DNA from: Nostoc sp. NMS8
GTDB taxonomy: Bacteria; Cyanobacteriota; Cyanobacteriia; Cyanobacteriales; Nostocaceae
Length of the DNA stretch: 54,366 bases
Assembly: GCF_017115045.1 (NCBI RefSeq)
Contig: NZ_JABXKK010000039.1
Span: 12,940 to 67,305, forward strand
Direction of reading: 5' to 3'
The position numbers and the translations under genes are program-made. Below the pieces are notes generated by a model that did no database searches, was not told where the DNA came from, and saw only the letters and a program-made list of their open reading frames with translations. This document shows, in pieces, positions 28,582 through 37,706 of the stretch (position 1 is the stretch's first letter; every line of letters begins with the position of its first letter).

Positions 28582-30459
28582 ATGGCTCAGTTTCTACTAG
28601 AGACTGTTTGGCTAGTTCCGTGCTATGCCTTAATAGGTGGCTTGTTAGCCGTGCCTTGGTCGCCAGGGATCATTCGGAAAACAGGGCCAAGACCGGCGGG
28701 TTACGTAAATTTGGTAATGACATTTTTGGCGTTTGTACATAGTGCGATCGCTTTACAAGCAACTTGGAATCACCCAGCCCAAGAAGTATTTATTCCTTGG
28801 TTATCTACTGCTGGTTTAGACCTGACAATTGCTTTGGAAATATCCTCAGTGAGTGTCGGCGCTTTAGTTGTGATTACAGGCTTGAATTTGCTGGCGCAGA
28901 TTTATGCCATCGGCTACATGGAAATGGATTGGGGTTGGGGACGCTTCTATTCTTTATTAGGATTATTTGAAGCGGGATTATGTGCCCTTGCTTTGTGTAA
29001 TAACTTGTTTTTCAGCTATGTAATTTTGGAAGTCCTCACGCTAGGAACCTATCTACTAGTCGGCTTATGGTTTAGCCAGCCGTTGGTAGTTTCAGGTGCA
29101 AGAGACGCTTTCTTAACCAAGCGGGTGGGAGACTTATTCTTGCTAATGGGCGTGTTGGCATTGTGGCCTCTCGCCGGAACTTGGAGTTATCCAGAACTAG
29201 CCCAGTGGGCGGCTACAGCTAACGTCAACCCGACAACAATGGCACTGGTAGGTTTAGCCTTAATTGCCGGGCCGATGGGTAAGTGTGCCCAGTTTCCCCT
29301 GCATCTGTGGTTAGATGAAGCGATGGAAGGCCCGGTTCCCAGTACCATTTTGCGGAATTCGGTAGTAGTCGCTAGTGGTGCATGGGTGCTGATTAAATTG
29401 CAACCTGTGTTAACCATTTCGCCCATAGTTTCCTCAGCGATGGTGGGAATTGGAGTCGTGACAGCGTTGGGTGCTTCATTAATTGCGATCGCTCAAATCG
29501 ATCTCAAACGCTGCCAATCCTATTCTGTCAGTGCATACATGGGTTTAGTATTCATCGCTGTGGGAGTCCAACAATACGAAGCTGCACTATTGTTAGTACT
29601 CACCCATGCCATATCCGCAGCCCTGTTGGTGATGAGTACCGGAGGAATTATCTGGAATAGTATCACCCAAGATGTTACCCAATTAGGCGGATTGTGGACA
29701 CGTCGCCCAATTTCTGCGATCGCTTTTATCGTCGGCACATTGGGATTAATTGGTTTCCCACCACTGGGTAGCTTTTGGGCACTGATGAAACTAGCAGATA
29801 GTTTGTGGGAAACGCAACCTTGGTTAGTGGGAGTAGTGATTGTGGTAAATGCTTTAACAGCCGTGAGTTTAACCAGAGAATTCGGCTTAATTTTTGGTGG
29901 TAAAGCCACACAAATGAGTCAGCGATCGCCTGAAGCCCACTGGCCGATGATTTTGCCAATGATGATTTTACTTGGTGTCAGTCTACATCTTCCTTTAGTG
30001 TTGCAAAGCTTATCACTTTTACCCGATTGGGCAAGTCTCAATAAAGATGTCGCACTGCTGTTAATTTGGTCGAGTATTTTCGGTTGCAGCATCACCGGCG
30101 TGATTTACTTAGGCAATATTCCTAAACCGATTCGCCTCCCTTGGCAAGGATTACAAGATTTATTTGCATACGACTTTTACACCCCCAAACTCTATAAAAT
30201 GACCATCATTTTTGGAGTTGCCAAAATTTCCCAACTTGCCGATATGATTGACCGATTTGTAGTCGATGGCATCGTTAATTTCGTTGGTTTATTTTCGCTT
30301 TTAGGTGGCGAAGGTCTTAAATATAGCACCTCTGGGCAAACCCAGTTTTATGCACTCACTGTTCTTCTAGGAGTGAGTCTTTTGGGAATGTGGGTAACTT
30401 GGCCATATTGGGGAATACAGTTTTTAAATTTGGTTTTTCAAATCTCGACAATTGGATAG
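28582..30459 (+). CDS. ndhF: NDH-1 subunit F (CO2-uptake type, NdhF3/F4)
   Basis: 625 residues, ATG with AGAGG 7 nt upstream. A highly hydrophobic proton-pumping subunit of the cyanobacterial NAD(P)H dehydrogenase-like complex, with about 15 membrane helices. Family sequences seen include YAIGYMEMDWGWGRFYSLLG, ARDAFLTKRVGDL and GPMGKCAQFPLHLWLDEAMEGPVPSTILRNS. The neighbours ndhD and a Cup/Chp gene identify it as part of an NDH-1MS-type complex that converts CO2 to bicarbonate at the thylakoid membrane, not the respiratory NdhF1 form. I cannot decide between the inducible F3 and constitutive F4 types by eye. The operon continues with a carbonic anhydrase 51 bp downstream. Confidence 0.93.
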   Translation: MAQFLLETVWLVPCYALIGGLLAVPWSPGIIRKTGPRPAGYVNLVMTFLAFVHSAIALQATWNHPAQEVFIPWLSTAGLDLTIALEISSVSVGALVVITGLNLLAQIYAIGYMEMDWGWGRFYSLLGLFEAGLCALALCNNLFFSYVILEVLTLGTYLLVGLWFSQPLVVSGARDAFLTKRVGDLFLLMGVLALWPLAGTWSYPELAQWAATANVNPTTMALVGLALIAGPMGKCAQFPLHLWLDEAMEGPVPSTILRNSVVVASGAWVLIKLQPVLTISPIVSSAMVGIGVVTALGASLIAIAQIDLKRCQSYSVSAYMGLVFIAVGVQQYEAALLLVLTHAISAALLVMSTGGIIWNSITQDVTQLGGLWTRRPISAIAFIVGTLGLIGFPPLGSFWALMKLADSLWETQPWLVGVVIVVNALTAVSLTREFGLIFGGKATQMSQRSPEAHWPMILPMMILLGVSLHLPLVLQSLSLLPDWASLNKDVALLLIWSSIFGCSITGVIYLGNIPKPIRLPWQGLQDLFAYDFYTPKLYKMTIIFGVAKISQLADMIDRFVVDGIVNFVGLFSLLGGEGLKYSTSGQTQFYALTVLLGVSLLGMWVTWPYWGIQFLNLVFQISTIG

Positions 30460-30510
30460 CAGTAACTATCCTACAAAAAGTTAACAGTTTAATATTGTGA
30501 GGAGAATTTA

Positions 30511-31224
30511 ATGAGCATACAACATCCCCAAATCAATCTTTCCAGAAGAGGTTTATTGAAGTTTGGTGCAGGTGCGATCGGTACAGGTGTATTGACAGCC
30601 GGACTTGGTTCAAACTTGCTTGCAGTAGAAAAAAAACCAGTACAAGAAGATATTACGCCCGATAAAGCACTGCAAGAGCTATTAGATGGAAATGAAAGAT
30701 TTGCTAAAAGAAAACGTCGTAATCCCGACCAAACATATTCACGTTTAGTCGAAGTTGCCAAAGGTCAAAAACCCTTCGCTTCTATTTTAGGTTGTGCAGA
30801 TTCACGAGTTCCTTCAGAGATTGTTTTTGACCAAGGACTTGGAGATTTATTTGTCTGCCGGATAGCTGGTAATATTGCCACGACACAGCAAATTGGTAGC
30901 TTAGAATTTGGTAGCTTAGTATTAGGTTCCAAAGTTATCATGGTCGTGGGGCATGAAAGATGCGGTGCAGTAGAGGCCGCAATTAAAGGTGCTGAAGTCC
31001 CAGGGCAAATTGGAAGTTTGCTTGAAGCTATTAAACCAAGTGTAGAAAGCTCAAAAAATAAATCAGGAGATAAGTTAGCAAATGCTTGTAAAGCAAATGT
31101 TTTAGCGCAAGTTGAAAAATTGAAATCATCGACAGTTTTATCTGAGTTAATCAAGGCTGAGAAGCTGAAAATAGTCGGTGGCTATTACGATTTAGATACT
31201 GGAGAAATCAGTTTAGTAAGTTAG
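30511..31224 (+). CDS. Tat-exported beta-carbonic anhydrase (EcaB-like)
   Basis: 237 residues, ATG with GAGGAG 8 nt upstream. The N-terminus carries a twin-arginine signal (NLSRRGLLKFGAGAIGTG) with a hydrophobic core, so the enzyme should be moved folded to the lumen or periplasm. The beta-class zinc site is complete: Cys and Asp/Arg in CADSRVP (~91-97), then His and Cys in HERCGA (~149-154). It sits between ndhF and ndhD, which is unusual for these operons. Established work on Synechocystis places EcaB, a beta-carbonic anhydrase, on the thylakoid with the Cup-containing NDH-1 complexes. The position here supports the same role, though I did not verify orthology. Confidence 0.9.
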   Translation: MSIQHPQINLSRRGLLKFGAGAIGTGVLTAGLGSNLLAVEKKPVQEDITPDKALQELLDGNERFAKRKRRNPDQTYSRLVEVAKGQKPFASILGCADSRVPSEIVFDQGLGDLFVCRIAGNIATTQQIGSLEFGSLVLGSKVIMVVGHERCGAVEAAIKGAEVPGQIGSLLEAIKPSVESSKNKSGDKLANACKANVLAQVEKLKSSTVLSELIKAEKLKIVGGYYDLDTGEISLVS

Positions 31225-31326
31225 ATTTTTTGTCCTTTGTCATTAGTCATTGGTCATTGGCTAAGAGTAAGTCATACAGGACAAAAGACAAAGGACAAAT
31301 AACCAAGAACAAAGGACAAAATTACC
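31225..31326. repeat. Short tandem heptamer-type repeats (AAAGGACAAA)
   Basis: The gap between the carbonic anhydrase and ndhD consists of repeated words GTCATTGGTCATTGG and, on the other side, GGACAAAAGACAAAGGACAA. This is the STRR type of short tandem repeat common between Nostoc genes. Confidence 0.6.
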
Positions 31327-32823
31327 ATGTTAAGTGTCTTGATTTGGCTGCCGATATTCGCTGCTCTTTTCATAGCAATATTACCGATAAGTATCCCTAA
31401 ATATCGCATTCGTTTAATAGCATTAATCTTTTCAGGCATAGTTCTCTTTTGGAACCTGTTTATCCTGCTAAAATTTGATATCAGCAATCCAGGAATGCAA
31501 TTTAAAGAGTATTTACCCTGGAATGAAACTCTTGGCTTGAGCTATCAAATAGGTGTTGATGGACTTTCAATCTTGATGTTGGTCTTAAATAGCCTCCTCA
31601 CCTGGATTGCTATTTACAGCAGTAGTAAAGAAACTGAACGCCCCCGGCTGTTCTACTCCATGATTTTATTAGTTAGTGGTGGAGTTGCAGGTGCTTTCCT
31701 TGCTGAAAATCTGCTGCTATTCTTCCTATTCTACGAACTAGAATTAATCCCCTTTTATTTACTAATTTCCATTTGGGGAGGAACAAAACGGGGTTATGCT
31801 GGGATGAAATTCCTGATTTATACTGCTGTATCGGGAGCATTAATTCTGGCGACATTCTTAGGTATGGTGTGGCTGAGTGGTTCTACCAATTTTGCTTTTG
31901 ATGCAGTCTCTATAGAAAATCTTTCAACAGCGAAGCAAATTCTTTTACTAGCGGGAATAGTATTAGGTTTTGGGATTAAAATTCCTTTAATTCCCTTCCA
32001 TACTTGGCTACCCGATGCTTATGTTGAGGCTTCAGCACCAATTGCCATTCTTCTCGGTGGCGTGTTAGCAAAACTGGGAACTTATGGATTGCTGCGATTT
32101 GGATTGGGTATGTTTCCCCATGCTTGGAGTATTATTGCACCGACTCTCGCAATTTGGGGAGCAATCAGCGCTATTTATGGGGCAGTAGTTGCGATCGCTC
32201 AAAAAGACATCAAGCGCATGGTAGCATACAGTTCCGTCGGTCACATGGGCTATATCTTGCTAGCTGGTGCTGCTAGTACTCCCTTAGCACTCGTCGGTGC
32301 AGTCGCCCAAATGTTCAGCCACGGTATCATCTTGGCAATTCTCTTCCACTTGGTGGGAGTCGTAGAAGCCAAAGTCGGTACCCGCGAGTTAGATAAACTC
32401 AATGGTTTAATGAGTCCCATACGCGGTTTACCTCTAATTAGCGCCTTACTAGTTTTAAGTGGGATGGCTAGCGCAGGTATTCCCGGTTTAACAGGATTTA
32501 TCGCGGAATTTATCGTCTTTCAAGGTAGTTTCTCTGCCTTCCCCATCCCGACAATTTTGTGTATAGTGGCTAGTGGATTAACCGCAGTTTATTTTCTCAT
32601 CCTCCTCAACCGCACCTGTTTTGGCAGACTCGATAACATCGCCTACTATCCCAAAGTTCTTTGGTCTGAGAAAATCCCAGCTTTAATTTTGGCAGCCTTC
32701 ATCATCTTTTTGGGAGTACAACCAACTTGGTTAGTGCGTTGGAGTGAATCCACAACTACAACAATGGTGGCTGCAATTCCCCCCTTAGAAAAAACCGTAA
32801 TCTCTGAAGTAGCGTTGAAATAG
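31327..32823 (+). CDS. ndhD: NDH-1 subunit D (CO2-uptake type, NdhD3/D4)
   Basis: 498 residues, ATG 31327. A proton-pumping NuoM/NdhD family subunit with about 13-14 membrane helices. Typical segments are FFLFYELELIPFYLLI (first helices with the conserved Glu), IKIPLIPFHTWLPDAYVEASAPIAILLGG, AQKDIKRMVAYSSVGHMG and SGMASAGIPGLTGFIAEF. With ndhF and the Cup/Chp gene it forms the specialised membrane arm used for CO2 hydration. It is translated from the same operon, 102 bp after the carbonic anhydrase gene. Assignment to D3 or D4 is not possible from sequence reading alone. Confidence 0.93.
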   Translation: MLSVLIWLPIFAALFIAILPISIPKYRIRLIALIFSGIVLFWNLFILLKFDISNPGMQFKEYLPWNETLGLSYQIGVDGLSILMLVLNSLLTWIAIYSSSKETERPRLFYSMILLVSGGVAGAFLAENLLLFFLFYELELIPFYLLISIWGGTKRGYAGMKFLIYTAVSGALILATFLGMVWLSGSTNFAFDAVSIENLSTAKQILLLAGIVLGFGIKIPLIPFHTWLPDAYVEASAPIAILLGGVLAKLGTYGLLRFGLGMFPHAWSIIAPTLAIWGAISAIYGAVVAIAQKDIKRMVAYSSVGHMGYILLAGAASTPLALVGAVAQMFSHGIILAILFHLVGVVEAKVGTRELDKLNGLMSPIRGLPLISALLVLSGMASAGIPGLTGFIAEFIVFQGSFSAFPIPTILCIVASGLTAVYFLILLNRTCFGRLDNIAYYPKVLWSEKIPALILAAFIIFLGVQPTWLVRWSESTTTTMVAAIPPLEKTVISEVALK

Positions 32824-32840
32824 AAAATACATCAAAACAC

Positions 32841-32945
32841 TTGTAGAGACGGCGATTTATCGCGTCTCAAAATCTATCCCCCCACACGCAATAAATTACC
32901 TCTCAAAATCTATACTCCCAGACGCGATAAATCGCGTCTCTACAA
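32841..32945. mobile_element. MITE with TTGTAGAGACG ends inside the CO2-uptake operon
   Basis: The ends TTGTAGAGACGGCGATTTAT.. and, inverted, ..ATCGCGTCTCTACAA match over about 25 bp with one extra base. The middle carries a repeated CTCAAAATCTAT word. The 105-bp element fills the ndhD-cup gap, so the transcript would contain a long stem that could slow or end transcription. Confidence 0.75.
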
Positions 32946-32958
32946 ATTTACGATTACC

Positions 32959-34266
32959 ATGACAGCAATTAAAACAGCAATTAAATTACCTCCTTCTACT
33001 CACGAATTTGCCGAAGTAATTCACCGTTTAGAAGCAGGCGGTGCAATGTTACCCGATACCCCAGAAAATTTAATGCAAATCATCGGTTTGTACAAAGCTT
33101 ATGCTGTACCGATGGATTTTTACTGGCGTGACCTACTTTACATTGCCGAACGCGAATTTTTAAACCCGTTACCATTCTTTAAATACTTCTTACCCAAAGA
33201 GTATTTAGAACTGCATAATCATTACGCTGGTGATGATGCCGATTTACGAATTTGGCGCGGTGAAGCTACTGCACATCCCGAACTTTTGGCATTTATTGAG
33301 AAGGGTGAAACTTTCAAAATGCCAAAGTTGTTGCATCACTTGTTCCACGATCGCATTAACATGGAATTTGCAGAAGCTTGTATGCGGGCGATGTTGTGGC
33401 ACAGAGGGATGGGTGGGCAATTTGACCCTTACCTAGATTCAGACGAATACAAAGCCAACGCTGACCGAGCAATTAAAGCTTACTTCCAAGGGAACCCCGT
33501 CATGCTGGGACTTTACAAGCTGTTCCCCGATCTGTTTTTGGAACAGTGCCGCCAGATGTCATACTACGCTAATCTGGGCTTATTCTGGGAAATCATGGCC
33601 CCAGTATTCTTTGAAATGTCAGACCGCTATGACGAAGGTACTATTACCAGCGTTCCAGAGGCGATGAGCTTCATAGTTAATGGTATATTTGCGATCGCAG
33701 GTCGTCCGATTTACCATCACGTTTATATTCGTGGCGAATGCTACGAAATTGTCCCTAAATCCAAGGGTTTCATGTGGCTATATGAAGCGGCATTACCTTA
33801 TGTAGAAGCTGTTTTTTACCGCACCGCACCCTTCCGGGGGACAAAATCCTATAATGCTCAAGCGCGTCAAGTACCAGAAGACCAGAAAGACTTTCACTAT
33901 GGCATTCTTTACGCTGATGTATTTCCAGTGGGTACTGCTGGCATTCCCCCGACATTATTAATGCAAGATATGTTGCATTTTTTGCCACCTTATCTTGTTG
34001 ATTACTACAGCCAACATTGCCGGGGTGAAGAAGATATGTTGATTCAGTTGGGAGTTAGCTTTCAACGGTCGATGTACTGTGTCACTTCTGCGGTAATTCA
34101 AGCCTTGCGAACGGCACTTTTATATCCATTAGATGATCAAAACCCCAAACATTTGCAAGCCAATCGAGATTTTTTTGAAATGCAGCTAAATCGCTTTACT
34201 CGACCTGAGTATAACATTCGTGATGCTGCTCGTTTAGGGAGTATTCAAAGTCAAGATTATAGATAA
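32959..34266 (+). CDS. CO2 hydration protein (CupA/CupB = ChpY/ChpX family)
   Basis: 435 residues, ATG 32959. A soluble or peripheral protein recognised by the family stretches WRDLLYIAEREFLNPLPFFKYF, FQGNPVMLGLYKLFPDLFLEQCRQMSYY and VLPVGTAGIPPTLL-like DVFPVGTAGIPPTLLMQDML. Cup proteins bind the NdhD/NdhF membrane arm of NDH-1MS and carry the zinc site for CO2 hydration. His-rich segments (LLHHLFHDRINMEF) are candidates for ligands. It ends the operon ndhF-CA-ndhD-cup. No cupS gene follows, which would fit either a CupB system or a displaced cupS. Confidence 0.9.
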   Translation: MTAIKTAIKLPPSTHEFAEVIHRLEAGGAMLPDTPENLMQIIGLYKAYAVPMDFYWRDLLYIAEREFLNPLPFFKYFLPKEYLELHNHYAGDDADLRIWRGEATAHPELLAFIEKGETFKMPKLLHHLFHDRINMEFAEACMRAMLWHRGMGGQFDPYLDSDEYKANADRAIKAYFQGNPVMLGLYKLFPDLFLEQCRQMSYYANLGLFWEIMAPVFFEMSDRYDEGTITSVPEAMSFIVNGIFAIAGRPIYHHVYIRGECYEIVPKSKGFMWLYEAALPYVEAVFYRTAPFRGTKSYNAQARQVPEDQKDFHYGILYADVFPVGTAGIPPTLLMQDMLHFLPPYLVDYYSQHCRGEEDMLIQLGVSFQRSMYCVTSAVIQALRTALLYPLDDQNPKHLQANRDFFEMQLNRFTRPEYNIRDAARLGSIQSQDYR

Positions 34267-34412
34267 CCGTTTCCCGACAAGCGTGAGGTACACCCGTAGG
34301 GACACAGCAATGCCCATACGTCTCAATACTGCTCGGATAAGCAGGGGAGGCAAAACTCTCCCCCTGTCCCCCTGCTCCCTGCTCCCTGCCCCTTTTCCTC
34401 TTCTTTGACAGC

Positions 34413-35257
34413 TTAACCTTCACTAATCAGCTGTAACAAGGCTTCCGTTGATATCTTGCCACTCATCTCAGTACCTTCCAACAGGCTGTCTGCCAAATCT
34501 CGCTTGTGGTGATGCAATTCCACAATTTTTTCTTCAATAGTATCCTTTGCTACCAATCTATAAATGGTAACAGGGCGTTGTTGCCCAATCCGATGAGCGC
34601 GGTCTGAGACTGCGGGATTCCACCAAGGGTCTGTATGGATGACATAATCAGCCGCAGTTAGATTAAGTCCTGTCCCCCCTGCTTTGAGACTAATGAGAAA
34701 TACATCCCCTGAACCAGCTTGGAACGCATCGACCCGTTTTTTGCGCTCTGCCACGGAAGTGCTGCCATCTAGATATTGATAATTAATACCTTGCTGCTCC
34801 AGATAATCGCGGATGATGTGCAAATGGTCAACAAACTGACTAAACCTAACGCTTTATGACGATTTTCTAGCAGTTCACCCAGCACCTCACCAAAAAGTTG
34901 CAACTTGGAACTGGGTAATTCCGTGCCAGGCATCACTAAACTAGGATTACAGCAAGCGCGACGCAGTTTCATAATCTCAGCCAAAACTTGCAAATGTTTC
35001 TTTCCTGCTTCTGCATCACTTTCGGTGAGTTTAGATATGGCTTGACGACGCAACGCTTCATAGAATGCCTTTTCCTCTCGACTTAACTCTACATGAAGGA
35101 GAATTTCGGTACGAGATGGCAACTCTTCCAGTACTTGATTTTTGTTCGCCGCAACAGAAATGGTTGAATAAGTTTTTTGAGTTTATTACGTGCAAGTTTA
35201 TCTTGATATTTTTCAATGGGGGTAGCAAAGCGTTGATTGAAGTTTTCAAAAGAACCC
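34413..35257 (-). pseudogene. SNF2-family helicase, C-terminal remnant with two frameshifts
   Basis: Read across frames, the - strand gives FENFNQRFATPIEKYQDK, then KLARNKLKKLIQPFLLRRTK, then NQVLEELPSRTEILLHVELS, then HIIRDYLEQQGINYQYLDGS, then GGTGLNLTAADYVIHTDPWW and AHRIGQQRPVTIYRL. This is the second half of a SNF2 helicase. One base is missing near 35138-35144 (a run of five T) and another near 34843-34847, each breaking the frame. The DEGH/Walker half is gone. At ~35257 the sequence joins directly to a SWIM-protein remnant. Confidence 0.85.
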
Positions 35258-35965
35258 ATGAGCCGCTTCTAGTTGTGAGCGATAAGCAAACCATTCAGCT
35301 TTTTGTCCAAGTTGAAGATACGCAGCTTTTACTTTTTTGAGCCAATTAACCGCAGCGTCATAACGGTCAGCTTTTCCTTGTTCCATTATTGGTTATGCCC
35401 GTCTGCGAGCGTTATCAATTACCCAATCAGGACGATGGGAAACTACTACATCCATGACTCGATGAACCAGTTTTGAATCATAGTAAGTATCTCTTTCTAC
35501 TGTTTTAATTGCATCATCAATTAATCCTTCATGGAGGAAAATATCAACTTGAGCTTCTTGTATTCCCCAATCTGGCTGATCTCGTAGTGTTTGCAGTAAA
35601 TCTTGTTTGAGCGTCAACCAAGTTTCTCCTGCATAGTCTTGAATCTTACCATAGTCTCGAAACGATGGTCTGATTTTAAAAGCAATGATGCTGGCAGTTA
35701 ACGCAGTGGCATTATCTTCTAATCTTTGGGCTAAATCACTTGTCCAAGTAGCAAATTCATATAAACAGTTACCTGTTAAATTTATACCTGCAATACATAT
35801 TTCTAACGCTTCAACTAAATACCCATCTTCCCGCAATATTTTTGCTAGGCCAAAACCCTCTTCTGCTCTTTCCATGAGGATTTTAGCCGCAGACATGGCC
35901 TCTTCTACTCTTCCCAAAGCTGCTAATTGCTTCAGAAATTCCTGGAATCGACATATTACCAGCAC
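35258..35965 (-). pseudogene. SWIM zinc-finger protein, C-terminal remnant with nonsense codon
   Basis: A helical-repeat region (KQLAALGRVEEAMSAAKILM ... VVVSHRPDWVIDNARRRA) stops at TAA 35395-35393. The same frame then continues PIMEQGKADRYDAAVNWLKK and KVKAAYLQLGQKAEWFAYRS up to the SNF2 join, so the stop is a nonsense mutation inside the conserved tail. The SWIM zinc-finger half is missing upstream. In related cyanobacteria SWIM and SNF2 genes lie next to each other. Here a deletion has fused what is left. Confidence 0.75.
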
Positions 35966-36391
35966 CCAAGTCTTTTATTTTCAGCTTACGCTTAAACTGC
36001 GTTTATTTTCTTTTGGGTCTGTATCCTAGTGATGAATCGTCGTCTCTACAAAAGACTGATTATTGTAAGCATTATTTCACTTCATTTAACTTCCTATCAT
36101 ATCATGTCCGGTTAAACACTTGTCATTGCGAACGAAGTGAAGCAATCGCAGAGGCTTTGTGATTGCTTCACTTCGTTCGCAATGACATATCGTAAGCGAT
36201 TACCTGGACATGATATCAGATGGAGTCGCCACAGGGGACAACTCAGAGTGCAGCACAGTGCTACCTCCGGTGGTGACTCACTAACTAATATCTTTACTTC
36301 CTCTACCGCAACGGATAAAGTCACAGTCTCGCCCACAATATTAGACAATATTGGATAATTTATTTATTGGAGTTTTCTAAGCAGGGTTACT
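35966..36391. other. Intergenic: MITE plus unassigned sequence
   Basis: The region holds the MITE at 36099-36216. To its right (36217-36358) a short open - strand frame (NIVGETVTLSVAVEEVKILV) looks protein-like but was not recognised and has no clear start. It may be another gene relic. Confidence 0.5.
36099..36216. mobile_element. MITE with ATATCATGTCC ends
   Basis: The terminal repeats ATATCATGTCCGG and inverse CCTGGACATGATAT enclose a long near-perfect hairpin (CATTGCGAACGAAGTGAAGC / GCTTCACTTCGTTCGCAATG). The element is 118 bp with no coding capacity. Confidence 0.8.
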
Positions 36392-37303
36392 TTACTTTTT
36401 ATTTTCGATCAATTTTTGGTTTTTATCTTGAATTTCTAAGAGTTCAGGGATAGTAACAAAGCGATATCCCTGATTGCGAAAGTTGTTAATAATTTCTGGT
36501 AAAGCTTGTACAGTTCTAGAACGATTACCACCACCATCATGCATTAACACAATTCCACCAGATTTTGCCTCTCTGAATATATTACTGATTAATCTGGGAA
36601 CCGGAGGACGGGAATAGTCTACAGAGTCAGATGACCACATAATAATAGCGTATTTACTATTTCTAGCATAGTCAACTACCCCATTATGCATGACTCCTCC
36701 AGGTGGTCGAAATAAATTTGTTTTTAAGCCTGTAATTTTAAAAATGAGATCGGAAGTGTGGTCAATTTCATAAGCAGCGGCTTGTGGATTCAAGAATTGA
36801 TACCAATGATGCCAAGTGTGGTTGCCAATAACATGACCTTCAGCAATTTCCTGCTTGAGTAAGTTGGGATAATTTTTTACATTCTCTCCAACTACAAAAA
36901 ACGTCCCTTTAATCTGATTTTTTTTCAGGATATCTAATACTTCTGCTGTACTTTCAGGCCAAGGGCCATCATCGAAGGTGAGAGCAATGACTTTCTCAGA
37001 TGGAGAGAGTTTTGCTGAGTCAATTATTGCACCTTGAAAACTTGATGGAATAGAATCAGAAAACCCCTTTACTTGTGCTTCCCCTTGCCAACTTTTGAGC
37101 ATCGCTGTCTTTAATTCCTCAACTCGCTGTTGAGTTCCGACATTTGCCGCTACGTTATTTACATTTATAGTCTGTTTTGAATCAAACTGAAACAGATTGA
37201 TTTTCCTAAAGATGATTAAACCCAGACTAAAGCCACCACATAATAAGATAAGCAGCCCAACTAATTTACCTGGAGTCCAAAGACTCTCTTTATTATTGAT
37301 CAC
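36392..37303 (-). CDS. Membrane-anchored polysaccharide deacetylase (NodB family)
   Basis: 303 residues from GTG 37303, chosen because AGGAAG lies about 5 nt upstream; TTG 37318 is the alternative. One N-terminal membrane helix (~14-32) places the enzyme in the periplasm. The NodB domain (~100-290) has all main motifs: TFDDGP with the catalytic base and metal Asp, the metal pair in NHTWHH, RPPGG, WSSDSVD and LMHDGGG. Members remove acetyl groups from peptidoglycan or other glycans. Cell-wall genes on both sides support an envelope role. Confidence 0.9.
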   Translation of the reverse strand: MINNKESLWTPGKLVGLLILLCGGFSLGLIIFRKINLFQFDSKQTINVNNVAANVGTQQRVEELKTAMLKSWQGEAQVKGFSDSIPSSFQGAIIDSAKLSPSEKVIALTFDDGPWPESTAEVLDILKKNQIKGTFFVVGENVKNYPNLLKQEIAEGHVIGNHTWHHWYQFLNPQAAAYEIDHTSDLIFKITGLKTNLFRPPGGVMHNGVVDYARNSKYAIIMWSSDSVDYSRPPVPRLISNIFREAKSGGIVLMHDGGGNRSRTVQALPEIINNFRNQGYRFVTIPELLEIQDKNQKLIENKK

Positions 37304-37706
37304 GTCAACTTCCTGCAATAGTCAAACAATCAGTCACCCTATTGATAGTAAGTTTAGACTAGCGATCTACTTACTTTCAGAGAAAGTATAACTATCTATT
37401 GAGAGATTGCCAAGAGTGCGATCGCTTATCCGCGCCATTTAATTGTTCACAGTTGATGCTTGGAAGTGCAATCAGATAAATCAAACATACTTTCGTCATA
37501 ATTTTGTAATATCTTTATCAAGAAAGTATGTAATAATCTTGAGTTTAAATTTCAGATTATTTGTCGATTATTTAGATAACAAGATAATCAATTAAAATCT
37601 TGACATTGTAAATAAATATAACTACAATCTTGTCAAATTAAAGGTACACTACATAAATTGTCCAAAAAACTGTCTAATTAAATTAAGCTATCACGGAAAT
37701 AAATCA
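37304..37706. other. Divergent intergenic region
   Basis: 403 AT-rich bases between the deacetylase (-) and the beta-lactamase-like gene (+), so it should hold both promoters. I cannot point to defined sites, and there is no repeat or RNA gene. Confidence 0.5.
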
